The translations under genes were made by a program, and so were the position numbers. Below the pieces are notes generated by a model. The model saw only the letters and a program-made list of their open reading frames with translations. It made no database searches and had not been told where the DNA came from. A stretch of 64,000 nt of DNA from Fasciolopsis buskii (lineage: Eukaryota > Platyhelminthes > Trematoda > Plagiorchiida > Fasciolidae), in the NCBI GenBank assembly GCA_008360955.1, contig LUCM01000101.1:26678-90677 (forward strand), written 5' to 3'. Shown here piece by piece: positions 52,014 to 62,229 of the stretch (its first letter is position 1; each line of letters opens with the position of its first letter).

Positions 52014-52560
52014 GTCACATCGGCACCTCTCTCGAGTGTCGAAACGGGGGCTTTTGGAACGGACCATTGACATCAAGCACTGCATACACTTGGAAATTTG
52101 TTTGTCTACGGGGCCTCCTTGAGTGATGTATGGTCAGAAGGTATACGTATCAGGAGATAGTAAAATGGTTTAAGCGTCTGTCACCCGGAGGACAACAGGT
52201 TGGAATCATAGATATGCCGGTCAGTTTGGTGGTCGACGGCAACTCGTCGCCTCCTGGCTCGTCATCGTACCTAACCCAGTGTGACTTTGTGTGATTCTAT
52301 TCTACTCCAAGTTTTATGGTCGAGATTGCCGTTCCTCCCCTCAGATTAGTGGGTCATGCTTCAATGTCATAAAAAGCGCTCATTTTGCTGAACTCACACT
52401 TGTGTTATTCCAGTTTTGAGTTCGAAAAAATTACTGATACCCAACTTACTCTCATCACTGCGCTGCAGGACTTTGTAAGGACGAACACAGTTTCAGTTTA
52501 AATTTAGCAGCACGGAATATTTCAGCATAATATTCTTTTATCTTTTTACCTTCTGTATTA
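52011..52560. other. Unassigned interval, possible tRNA-like relic
   Basis: GGTTTAAGCGTCTGTCACCC and AGGTTGGAATCA (52,167-52,209) have the spacing of degenerate A and B boxes, so an old tRNA-derived repeat is possible. No further evidence supports it. Confidence 0.3.
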
Positions 52561-52712
52561 ATGGAATAGCAATGTACATCATTTTTCACGAAGGGGGCCG
52601 CGGCCAGCAGAGGGCTGCCAGACGGGGGAGCTGACCAGCGGTGGGAGGACTCGAACCCGCGACCCTCACGTCCAAACGTCATGAGCTTATCCGCTTGACC
52701 ACCGCCGGCCTC
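52561..52712 (-). repeat. tRNA-derived SINE, copy 3 (best preserved)
   Basis: Minus-strand SINE with the tRNA-like head intact enough to fold. Acceptor strands GCGGTGG and CCACCGC pair over 7 bp; the A box is TGGTCAAGCGG and the B box GGGTTCGAGTCC. The tail GGCAGCCCTCTGCTGGCCGC and CCCCCTTCGTGAAAAATG ends near CATTGCTATTCCATT. Copies 1 and 2 align along the whole length. The head is SINE-like and not a functional tRNA because the anticodon arm cannot be placed convincingly. Confidence 0.88.
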
Positions 52713-53124
52713 ATAAAGCCGTACCCAACTGTAACTTTAGATTCGTACTATGCACAGCATGTTTCACCCACAGAAATCGCTACGCAGCTCCATCCCAGTA
52801 AGCCCGCCCGTCTTATTCGCTACGAAGTTGCAAATACGATGTTTATTATTGTGCACCAATCACTCCAATCAATTCAGATTTGATAAACTTCAGGGTCTGT
52901 TTACTTAGTGTATGAAAAAGACTACTTGCCGATCACGTTTATTCTGGTTTACTCCGATTCTCTGCTGGCTCCGAAGACGGTCCAAGCAGAGTGAGGTACG
53001 TGGAGGACGACCGAAATGTTTCCTTCGAACTTATCTCCAACCCGATTCTGACGCCATAAGTAGGCGCAGTTCCTTCAACCAATAGGATGGAGAAGACTCG
53101 CATCGCAGACCAGATGCGCACCAC
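52713..53124. other. Unassigned interval
   Basis: About 400 bp between the SINE and the LTR-like repeat. No signal was recognised. Confidence 0.4.
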
Positions 53125-53467
53125 TGTGGTGAGTTTACGTGCAGGTCATGTGATAGAGTCCGGTACAGCTTTACGCTGACCTGCGCGGACAAGCAACCAA
53201 TGAAAACCGTGGTGACAACTAGTCGTGAAACCCAACCCATTCCTCAAAGACGAATGGAAGGAACGTATTCCACCAATCGGAACATCTCCAATTTTGTATA
53301 TAAACCCATACAAAGTAAACGCATTTCCCTTCCGTTATGGTCTTCTCCTGTTCGTTTGCGTGATTTGAATTGGAACCAATTCAATATCTGTTAGTAATCC
53401 TTATCCGTTCTTTACTATGACTGACCGAATTCCGTATACTAATTTCAAGTCCAAATACTACAATAAC
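53125..53467 (+). repeat. TATA/CCAAT LTR-like repeat, copy 4 (best preserved)
   Basis: About 343 bp starting TGTGGTGAGTTTACGTGCAGG. It carries CCAAT boxes at about 53197 (ACCAATGAAAACC) and 53271 (CACCAATCGG), and a clean TATA box TATATAAA at 53297-53304, then a pyrimidine-rich stretch and ACTGACCGAATTCCGTATACTAATTT near its end. The start with TG, the promoter layout and the copy spacing fit an LTR. Whether this is a solo LTR or the 5' LTR of a decayed element cannot be decided; no primer-binding site was recognised immediately downstream. Confidence 0.6.
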
Positions 53468-56400
53468 GTGTCTTATATATCATGACACCGAAGCATTGCC
53501 GATAGAAGAATAATGGAAAAAGTGAGACATAACAGAATTCACCAGGAGGTAAGCGAAGCGTCTCGAGTATTACAGAATCAAGCGGAAGCCTAGTTATCAC
53601 GTACAGCGAAAGCGAATGCAACCAAGTGACTGTCGAAAGGTCGTAGTCAAGCGGTAGAGCAAATGACAAAGAAAATGATGGCCTAAACTAGTGAACTTCC
53701 TCCGAGAAGGAGGTTCCGCCACAAGGCTTGTATGTGTACAATTTTATCCCCTCTTGTGGGACCAATTCGTGGCAGATAATTTTATTCTTCTTCGTGCTAA
53801 AGTTATAAAAGGTGAAAACAAATGGACCCTCACAGCAGGCGGGTTCTTTCGAAATGCGATAAGCCAATATACACACGAGCAAAATCGAGCGATTGTCCCT
53901 ATATGCCTTGAAAAAATCACGTGATTTCATCAGTGATGCTGCAAAAGAGGCAGCAGATTCAAAAATGAAACATCCCGAGTGAGCTCAAAACCCAGTCTGC
54001 AAAATCAGCGTAAGCCATACAGCAGTCCATTATCAGAACATCGGCGAAAATATGCGGATATCAGGACTAGTTTAGCAAAAGACGAATAGGCCAGAAGGGG
54101 CAGTTGTTTTTGAATTGAGGTCCAACCGTTTGCTAGATAATTCATCCGTCAGACTAAATGGCTCGGCAGGACCAGTTTCAGAACCCGGTGCTTTTGTTGA
54201 GGTATCTAAGATCGATTACCCTGGGCACGGTATGTTCGCTAAGTACGCGCTGTCTGACCGATAATGACAAGTTTATCGTGACAAAAATTAACGGGAAACA
54301 AGCTGAATAGAACGGAGTTCAGTGAAATTACAAAGAAAAAATGGAGGCCTATGGTTAAGTTTTCGGGGGTATGAACGGGCCGAAACATAGAACGGCATAA
54401 GAGGGCTCGAATCGTCTGGATTGATGAACATGAACTGAGGGGCCATTTAAATAAACACTCAGACAGTATACAAATGAATTACTTGCATTCAATGATATTA
54501 GTATTACGGTGGTAAAAGCCGAAACTGAGTTAGTATTCAGTGGACTCGATGATCACATTGTGCAATCTCTCTCCTCAAATAGGTTTTCGTGGTAATCATA
54601 TGGGAATATGTATTTCCTTGATGCACCGGATTGCTCAAGCGGACTTTACTGATTGCGCATTGTGAAGTCGTACGTACTATATACGGTCATATTTCCCTAT
54701 TTCTGCAAAGTGCTCAGGTCCTTACTTGCTCGAAAAAAATAAATGATGGTATCTGACTGCTGTAATGCTCTACCGGGTTCCGCCTAACCAAAAGATAAAA
54801 ATCGTTGGGCATCGGAAAAATCCATAATGGTCACCTTTCTAGTTTTAGAAGCTACATTTGATTAGGACAAATAAATCGGAAACACTTATTGCTGTGGTGT
54901 TAGCCTGGCCCTGGTTCATATGTGTTTATTCTTTAGTGGACTGGAAATTTACTTGGATTTGGTGTGAAATGCTTCGCTACGCAGCGCTGATCTCCATCGA
55001 TAATATTGTTTGTCATAGCTTAGAATTTTTTTGAGGATGGATCATAATCACTATCTTCATTCGACCGGTGGTGGTCAAGCGACTAGCATTTGTGGTGCTT
55101 GGAGGAAAACTCCCAAATTCGACTCTTCCCACTGTCGATTGCTTTCCCAGTCGAGCGTATACATACAGGATTCCTCGGTTTGCCCTACTCTCCGATGCTG
55201 TTTGCGGTTGAACAGTTGGTAAAGATTGGGAAACATTAACAAAACGGAAATGTGCGAAGGTCCTTACCGCGTTTAGTAGTCGGGTGTGGCAGGTATTTGA
55301 GTTGGGTCCATACTATCCGCCCACTGGTATTTGATGAAATGGCTGACTGCGCACACCGTGGCGCAGATGAATTCAAAAACTTTATTTTGCGGTTTTTCCC
55401 TTCGGATACCTCTGTGACTTCCGTTCGGACTGGAATTCAATGCCAAACGGTAAAATGTCCAGATCATTGCAGTGTGACATCGAAAGTTGACAGGAATAAA
55501 CTGACATGACTAACAAGACCACATGGATTGCACCGGTGCTCATAAATGGTTCATCGGTTAGCTGCTCGGACCGAAACGTATAGCTCCTAACTTAGTTACT
55601 AGGATAACCAAATATGACTCATCTGCTTCGCATGGATCTCTCAAACACTAAGTCAACTTGTGCACGCGCGCCCGTATTTGTGCCCGTGTATGTGCATGTG
55701 CATACACTGACAGTCCGACCTGCTCTCCACGCCCTCAGGTGTGACTCATCGAATCGACAAACGTCAGAGGCGAGATTGATCACGTGGGCAACAGAAATGC
55801 TGGCGTCAGTTACGTGCGCAAACTGCCAGTGGCGTCTGATGCGGATTCGGGTTGCGTGAATCGATGGGGCGCCTATTTTGGAAGGAACGGTTTTCCCACG
55901 TTCATGTCATTGGTACCGTGAGCCACAGAACGATTTCGTCATTTGAAATTACGATCGATTTACTTCGAATCAACTGAATGGATTAAGTCGTGCCCTAGCT
56001 TTTAAAACCAGCATGCTCGAAAAGTCACTTTTTGAGTTACTGGTTTTTACCACTTTACGCTTTTCCTACTTAGCCTATGGATACAATTTTTAATTTCAAA
56101 AATGTCATCATCAAGTAGTCTGCGTGCTACATGGGAATAAAACTACCAGACAGCTGAAATAACTGTCAGATTATTTTTTGTGTATCGACTAGCCACACAA
56201 CTCGGGATCCGTTGAAACAGAGCTGATTGATCAAGAGGAGGAACAGCTGTCTGAATAAGCCGTGATTAGCCATAGGTCGAACTCCCACACCCCTCTGATG
56301 CTCCCGAAAGGCGCTTCCACAGGGATGTCACATGAGCTGGCTCATGATTGACATTTCTGGTCTCAACGGTAGCCTGGGTGTTTTAATGTGAATCATCCAT

Positions 56401-57039
56401 GGGGCTAAAACTACCAAAGTCGGATTTAGAAATACAATCAACAGATTAAGACAACTGTGTATTCTTCTCTCACAAGTTCTTCTTCCAGTATGAATCCGGA
56501 AAAGATCCCACTTGAACAATGAAATTTGTATACGAAGCAGACTGCTGCCCACAATTTTTGGATGAGTATTACAAATGTTCATCAACAAATACCAAACGCA
56601 TTCATTGAGCGCACAATTCATTTCGCCGTCTCAACACCGAATGAATGTTGCGAACTATGAAGTATTGTCTCCAATAATCTAGATTCAAAATTTCCGTGAA
56701 AGAGCTGGAGGTCGTTTTGGATGCTTGTGTCAGCTATAAAGAATTTGTAAACCGCTACATTCACGAGAGCTTTTCATCCTGGCCCTCGTATTAGAGCTTT
56801 GCAAGTCAGTGATTCTGCCAATGGAAGCCGAGGAACAATCATAGCAGAGAGTAAACAGCACGGGGCGTTGTGCACACAACCCGGCGGTGTCTGCGCAAGA
56901 GGCCTACTTTGGGAGCACGAATATAAGTACGCCGAAAGGCCATATTGATCATGGCCTAGTTGGATAGACAGATGGGAAAAACCTCAGGGTTTATTAAAAA
57001 AGTACATATATATATATATGTATATATAAATCACAAACG
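53468..57039. other. Unassigned interval
   Basis: About 3.6 kb downstream of the LTR-like repeat. No gag or pol motif was recognised. Open frames are at most 97 codons. A GT/CA-rich stretch lies at about 55,665-55,710. A short interrupted AT repeat with an internal TATATGTATATA is at 57,004-57,030. Confidence 0.35.
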
Positions 57040-57168
57040 GTAATATCGTTGACGGAATACCTATGAGCCAACAACAATCTCGAAATGTTTGATTTCCACG
57101 TTCATGAGTCGCCACCATTCTGGTTGACTGGGTGTAGTTTGAGGCAACAGTTAAGCTATATCGAACTG
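57040..57168 (+). repeat. Direct repeat A flanking the Gypsy fossil
   Basis: Weakly similar (roughly 60% by eye) to 62101-62229 in the same orientation. Shared landmarks in order are GGAATAC, GAACCAA/GAGCCAA, GAGTCG, GACTGG, GTAGTT, AGGCA and AAGCTAT..CGA. The pair brackets the minus-strand Gypsy pol, as LTR remains would, about 5 kb apart. Confidence 0.4.
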
Positions 57169-58329
57169 TATCACTTGGGTTGGGTATAGTCCTTCATGAG
57201 ATTTCTCCCTCAAAACTCCAAATCGGTTTAACTTGCTTGCCGGACTGGTTTCCGTGTCACGACAGGCACATCATTAGAGGAATAACCTGAGACGTCATTC
57301 ACCGTTCTGTTAGCGTCTAAGACTTCGTTCGGTACATTTGGTTTGCTTGAGTGGATCTGTCTTACATGTCTTTGGAGCACAGCTCGGATCCATTACTGAT
57401 TGATCCAGTTGTCTCTATGATTTCGCGAGTCCAGTGGAGTCCAGTGCTAGGGAAGTAGGTAACAGCACTCGAATCGAGACATCCAAGTAGTGCCGCCATA
57501 GTCTAAAGTTGAATAAGGCTACCATGCTTCCGATTACAGATGCATGCACCGCAATGTGACAGTAGCGGAGGAGGTCATCCATGACGTCACCTGTAGTAAT
57601 CCATAATCTCACTGGGAATCCGCGGATTACGTAATTCACGAGCTTACACTACCACACACATACGAATCACGATATGAGAAAAACATGGAATTGCACAGCA
57701 ATCTCTTCGTGCAAGCAGCTTTTAAAACAACCAAACAGTCATGTTCAAAGTTCATTGGCAACCGTCACATCCGCCGAAGCCCGAGTGAGGCTCAGGGTTT
57801 CCTTGAGTTCGTTGTCCTTTGTTGTGTAATCTTCCGGATCTTCACACTTCGGCCATTTGGTTGCTTGTGGACGGAACAGAATTTTTCTTTTCAAAAATAG
57901 ATTCAGAAATTACAGAACTGGTACACTCAGCAATAGGACTAGAAATAGGTCTATTGAAATTAACTTGCTCCTAGTTTCTACGATGTACGGAACAATCAGG
58001 TAAATAAGGAATTTGACACGTGTTTCCCAGCGGATTGAGGATTATACCTTTAGTTCCCGGTGGCAAATCATTTCCAATGATTCTAACTGTAGCAGATTAG
58101 TCCGTAAAGGCCTCAACAGTCCGCATTAACTCTCTTCCAGGCTTCGCACGATGAAGACCATGGAGTCCATTTTGAGGGTTGGGACCGAACTTTATGTGTG
58201 AGGTCACGGCACCGATTAGCAAAGTGGCCTAGATCAGCATTAATTTTAAGCCAACACAATCACAGTCTCCAAGTTTTACAGTATTCTGGGATTAGCCGGA
58301 ACCTGAGTGTTTTTCGTCGATCGCACCAA
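57169..58329. other. Expected integrase position, nothing recognised
   Basis: If the Gypsy fossil on the minus strand were complete, integrase would lie here. No HHCC or DDE integrase motif was recognised on the minus strand; the sequence is too decayed or the part is missing. Confidence 0.35.
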
Positions 58330-59503
58330 ATTTTTTTTACCTAGTCAATGTATATGGCAATTGCAGGCTGTCAGGGTAACACTATCCCTGGACCACAGTA
58401 GGTGTGGATTTAGCCACAGGTTTATTCGGGTCGAACAGGAACTGATGACCGGCGACGATTGTCAATTTAAGTCTGATCAGGTAATTGGGAAGGTGATTCA
58501 TTGACTGAAATACGTTCGAAGCTTATCTCCATGTTTAGAAATGTTCGCTATCGGCCTTGTTGAGTAGACGGGAGAGGCTAACAACTGGGCATAAATCCTG
58601 TCCCAGAACGGATCTAATCCTTCCCTCAGATACATCGGTGAATAACACAGTCCGTTTGGATGGTGCAAATGGAGCTAATGTTGGTCAGTCGCCAGCGTTT
58701 GTGTTCAGATTACCTGCAATTCTTTCAGACTTGTCGGTCTACCACAGCTCGTCTGACAATTAAGCTAGGAACATCAACTGTGCTGCCGTTGTGAAGTAAA
58801 GGACGAGGCGACTGTAATATCGCAGGCACCCAGAATTGGGACGTAGACGAATCTGGCTTCTCCGTGGTTTCATCTGCACCATAGGTTCAGAGCGCTCACG
58901 ACAGGCTTGATATCCAAGATATTTCAACTGTGAGACGTTAGAACTGGAGCTCTTCTAGTTCGTGGATCTGATGAAAACATTCAACCAATCAGGTATTATC
59001 TTCAGTCGTGAACTATGCTGTTTGCTTGTGACTTCGGAAATGCTGACATCACATTGGCAAGCAGTCACCTCAAACAGGTCATGGCTCATCTTGTCGTAAG
59101 TAGCACTGAATATGAAAGACGATTTGTGGGTGTAAAGCGATAGAAAGTTGTAGTGGAACAAATCCCAAGGAATGGTAATGGTAGTCAAGGATTTAGGTTC
59201 GAGCTATGCTGGGGTTTGTAACCAATCATTTGCCAGATGAATCTTTGGAAAACATCTGGTACCATGTATGAATTTCATAAAGTCCTTCGGTCCCATGACT
59301 GATGCACACCCAGGCCGCCGTCAATTGTGGTCAACCCGCAGAAACCTACGAATGTGAGGTGTTTGACTGTCTCCTTTCATTGCAAGCACAGTTGGAGTCG
59401 CCCACACTAATAAACTGGCAGGTGAAATAATGCCCTCCTGATGCAACTTGGTTATGGCCTCCAAGAAGGCTTCCCCAACAACAGTAACCTTTGTTTTAGG
59501 CAC
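58330..59503 (-). pseudogene. Ty3/Gypsy pol fossil (RT-RNaseH)
   Basis: Minus-strand relic of an LTR-retrotransposon polyprotein. From 59503 in one frame: LEAITKLHQEGIISPASLLV followed by WATPTVLAMK (RT start), MGPKDFMKFIHGTRCFPKIH, LTTITIPWDLFHYNF, then CQCDV where the family has the catalytic Y-x-D-D block, so at least one Asp is lost. In-frame stops occur at 59321-59323 and near 59213. RNaseH follows with LKYLGYQ, LRYYSRL, VLFTDVSEGRIRSVLGQD (about 58,652-58,600), VVSLSRLLNKADSEHF and NKPVAKSTPTVVQG (58,426-58,385). Block order and spacing match RT then RNaseH. The element is inactive. Gag, protease and integrase were not recognised. Confidence 0.78.
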
Positions 59504-60269
59504 CCTGGATCTCTACCTTCTTCAAATTTTGCAAACTCTACTACCATTCTGTTTTTTTTGCTGCAATATTCCTCAATTAGTCGCTCTAGTATAGATTGGT
59601 CCATGGCGGTTCTCATTTTGGTTGAAGTGAAACAAAATGACCCAAGTCGCCTAAGGCGTCCGAGCTCAGGATAGGCGGACTTTAAATAGGGACTAAAAAC
59701 CGAACAAGGACATATTTGTTCTTCAGCCATACTAGAAAGCCCGAATTGTCAAGTGTGAGGGGGTGTGACACCGTAGATACGCAAATTAGTTAGTTGGACG
59801 CAATTCCCGATATCAACAATGGCCTGAACCTATTGGATACGGCCGACGGTTTTAGTGTAAAAACGGTACTGGTAGTTACCTGCGAGATCCCGTAAAATGC
59901 ACTCGTCGCGTTGCAATTGGACTGATGAAAATGATATTTTCTTAAGAACGGCATATACCGCTACACAGTCTATGGGAGATGGAAGTGGTCGCATGAAAAA
60001 TTAGGATTGAGGACTTTGTCTCCGCTTTTGGTGTCTTCCTGACCATCAACTTTGGATTTGTTCTGTATGAATGGCCAGATGAGAGAGATCGAGTCTTTTG
60101 GAAATGACCAATAGTATGTTCAACGGTGGCTTTGGAGACCTAGCCAGAGTTGACAGAAATTGACCAATCCTCTGCAAAACTGAGGTCTTGGATGAGAAGT
60201 AGCTTTTCATGGATCTGTGGAGAGGTGACATCAATAATCAAGCAGTCACTTAATTGAACGCATTTAGAT
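59504..60269. other. Interval upstream of the Gypsy fossil
   Basis: On the minus strand this is where gag and protease would lie. The open frame 59730-59452 (92 codons) partly overlaps the RT start in another frame and shows no gag or protease motif. No zinc knuckle was seen. Confidence 0.3.
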
Positions 60270-60896
60270 GCTTGCAACTATCGAAACAGGATGAATTTGA
60301 GAATTTCCATTTTCAGTATCTGAACCGAAGGGAAGCATTCGACATGGTCGGTCGCTTGGCAACTGGATGATAAAGCGCGATTAACCAAGACTTCAGTTTT
60401 TCGAATGAAACCGATGCTGGAGTTTTGGTAAGCGCCAAATTCCCCTTGGACCAATGCAGTTACCATTCAGCATCAATCAGGGAAAAATAAAGTGTGATCC
60501 TCCTTCTTCACGTCCCTCTGGATGCTCTATTATAATTCAAAACGTTCGACCTGTCATCAGTCTCAGCTGCCCCAGTATAGAAATTCAGCTGCTGGACACT
60601 GTGAAGCTCCGTTGTATAGCGTCAATTGCAACAGACTTAACTAAAATATTAGCAGTGGCCTTAATCGATTGTAATGACACGAAAACGGATCACCAGCACG
60701 CATGGGGGACTTGGTATCCCAGACTATGCAACTGAGGCCAACAAAGAAACCGCGGTAGCTAATATATATATATATATAATGGTTTATTTACAAGACATTC
60801 GTATTTGATACATTTTAGTAGTAGGAGATTGAATGTTTACATGAAATAATTCACCATGTGATATCATCACTCAACTCACCATAAAGAAACCATGGA
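60270..60896. repeat. Contig-end overlap, left copy
   Basis: About 627 bp repeated at 61352-61987 in direct orientation, without a difference seen except a longer AT run in the right copy. This copy ends at the first N, at the exact end of the left palindrome arm (CCATGGA). The right copy begins with the first base after the gap. That geometry is that of two overlapping contig ends that were not merged. Confidence 0.95.
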
Positions 60897-61351
60897 NNNN
60901 NNNNNNNNNNNNNNNNNNNNNNNNNNNNNNNNNNNNNNNNNNNNNNNNNNNNNNNNNNNNNNNNNNNNNNNNNNNNNNNNNNNNNNNNNNNNNNNNNNNN
61001 NNNNNNNNNNNNNNNNNNNNNNNNNNNNNNNNNNNNNNNNNNNNNNNNNNNNNNNNNNNNNNNNNNNNNNNNNNNNNNNNNNNNNNNNNNNNNNNNNNNN
61101 NNNNNNNNNNNNNNNNNNNNNNNNNNNNNNNNNNNNNNNNNNNNNNNNNNNNNNNNNNNNNNNNNNNNNNNNNNNNNNNNNNNNNNNNNNNNNNNNNNNN
61201 NNNNNNNNNNNNNNNNNNNNNNNNNNNNNNNNNNNNNNNNNNNNNNNNNNNNNNNNNNNNNNNNNNNNNNNNNNNNNNNNNNNNNNNNNNNNNNNNNNNN
61301 NNNNNNNNNNNNNNNNNNNNNNNNNNNNNNNNNNNNNNNNNNNNNNNNNNN
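60897..61351. other. Assembly gap
   Basis: 455 ambiguous bases (N). The gap size may be an estimate. Open frames running across it are artefacts. Confidence 0.99.
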
Positions 61352-61987
61352 TGCTTGCAACTATCGAAACAGGATGAATTTGAGAATTTCCATTTTCAGT
61401 ATCTGAACCGAAGGGAAGCATTCGACATGGTCGGTCGCTTGGCAACTGGATGATAAAGCGCGATTAACCAAGACTTCAGTTTTTCGAATGAAACCGATGC
61501 TGGAGTTTTGGTAAGCGCCAAATTCCCCTTGGACCAATGCAGTTACCATTCAGCATCAATCAGGGAAAAATAAAGTGTGATCCTCCTTCTTCACGTCCCT
61601 CTGGATGCTCTATTATAATTCAAAACGTTCGACCTGTCATCAGTCTCAGCTGCCCCAGTATAGAAATTCAGCTGCTGGACACTGTGAAGCTCCGTTGTAT
61701 AGCGTCAATTGCAACAGACTTAACTAAAATATTAGCAGTGGCCTTAATCGATTGTAATGACACGAAAACGGATCACCAGCACGCATGGGGGACTTGGTAT
61801 CCCAGACTATGCAACTGAGGCCAACAAAGAAACCGCGGTAGCTAATATATATATATATATATATATATAATGGTTTATTTACAAGACATTCGTATTTGAT
61901 ACATTTTAGTAGTAGGAGATTGAATGTTTACATGAAATAATTCACCATGTGATATCATCACTCAACTCACCATAAAGAAACCATGGA
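61352..61987. repeat. Contig-end overlap, right copy
   Basis: Second copy of 60270-60896. The AT run at about 61843-61869 is some 8-10 bp longer than its counterpart near 60763-60780; this length difference, together with the adjacent palindrome, is a likely reason the contigs were not joined. Confidence 0.95.
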
Positions 61988-62074
61988 TTCCTAACAAGGA
62001 TGAAACAGCTGTACAGTGCTTCCATGGTTTCTTTATGGTGAGTTGAGTGATGATATCACATGGTGAATTATTTC
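61896..62074. mobile_element. Palindromic hammerhead-SINE insertion with TSD
   Basis: An inserted unit of about 179 bp flanked by a perfect 12-bp target-site duplication ACATTCGTATTT (61884-61895 and 62075-62086). Inside, 54-bp arms (61934-61987 and 62021-62074) are perfect reverse complements around a 33-nt centre (61988-62020). The arms are the tail of the SINE family at 20.5 kb, arranged in opposite directions; the left arm carries extra tail sequence (61896-61933). The centre is the 3' half of the hammerhead. The tRNA head and the 5' hammerhead half are missing. Confidence 0.85.
61988..62019 (+). ncRNA. Hammerhead ribozyme, 3' half only
   Basis: Stem II TCCT-AACA-AGGA (61989-62000) is followed by GAAA (62002-62005), a self-complementary ACAGCTGT (62005-62012) that fits a very short helix III, a candidate cleavage nucleotide A at 62013 (GUA), and CAGTGC (62014-62019), the 3' strand of helix I. 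The CTGATGA core and 5' strand of helix I are absent, so no cleavage is expected in cis. Confidence 0.65.
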
Positions 62075-62100
62075 ACATTCGTATTTATAGTAACTTGACA

Positions 62101-62229
62101 GAAACATCATTTGTGGAATACTTTTGAACCAATGGCAACCTAAGAATGTTCCTCCTCCTTCGTGAGTCGTCAAAAATTCGACTGACTGGTTCGTAGTTCC
62201 AGGCAGAAATGAAGCTATGCCGACCTGGG
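62101..62229 (+). repeat. Direct repeat B flanking the Gypsy fossil
   Basis: Partner of 57040-57168 (see that entry for shared landmarks). It begins 14 bp after the target-site duplication of the palindromic SINE, so the SINE inserted next to or into an older repeat. A CACGTG pair follows at about 62,231-62,248. Confidence 0.4.

Noticed and set aside
60892..61377. Long open frames across the N run on both strands.
   Set aside because: They consist almost entirely of ambiguous bases and carry no information.
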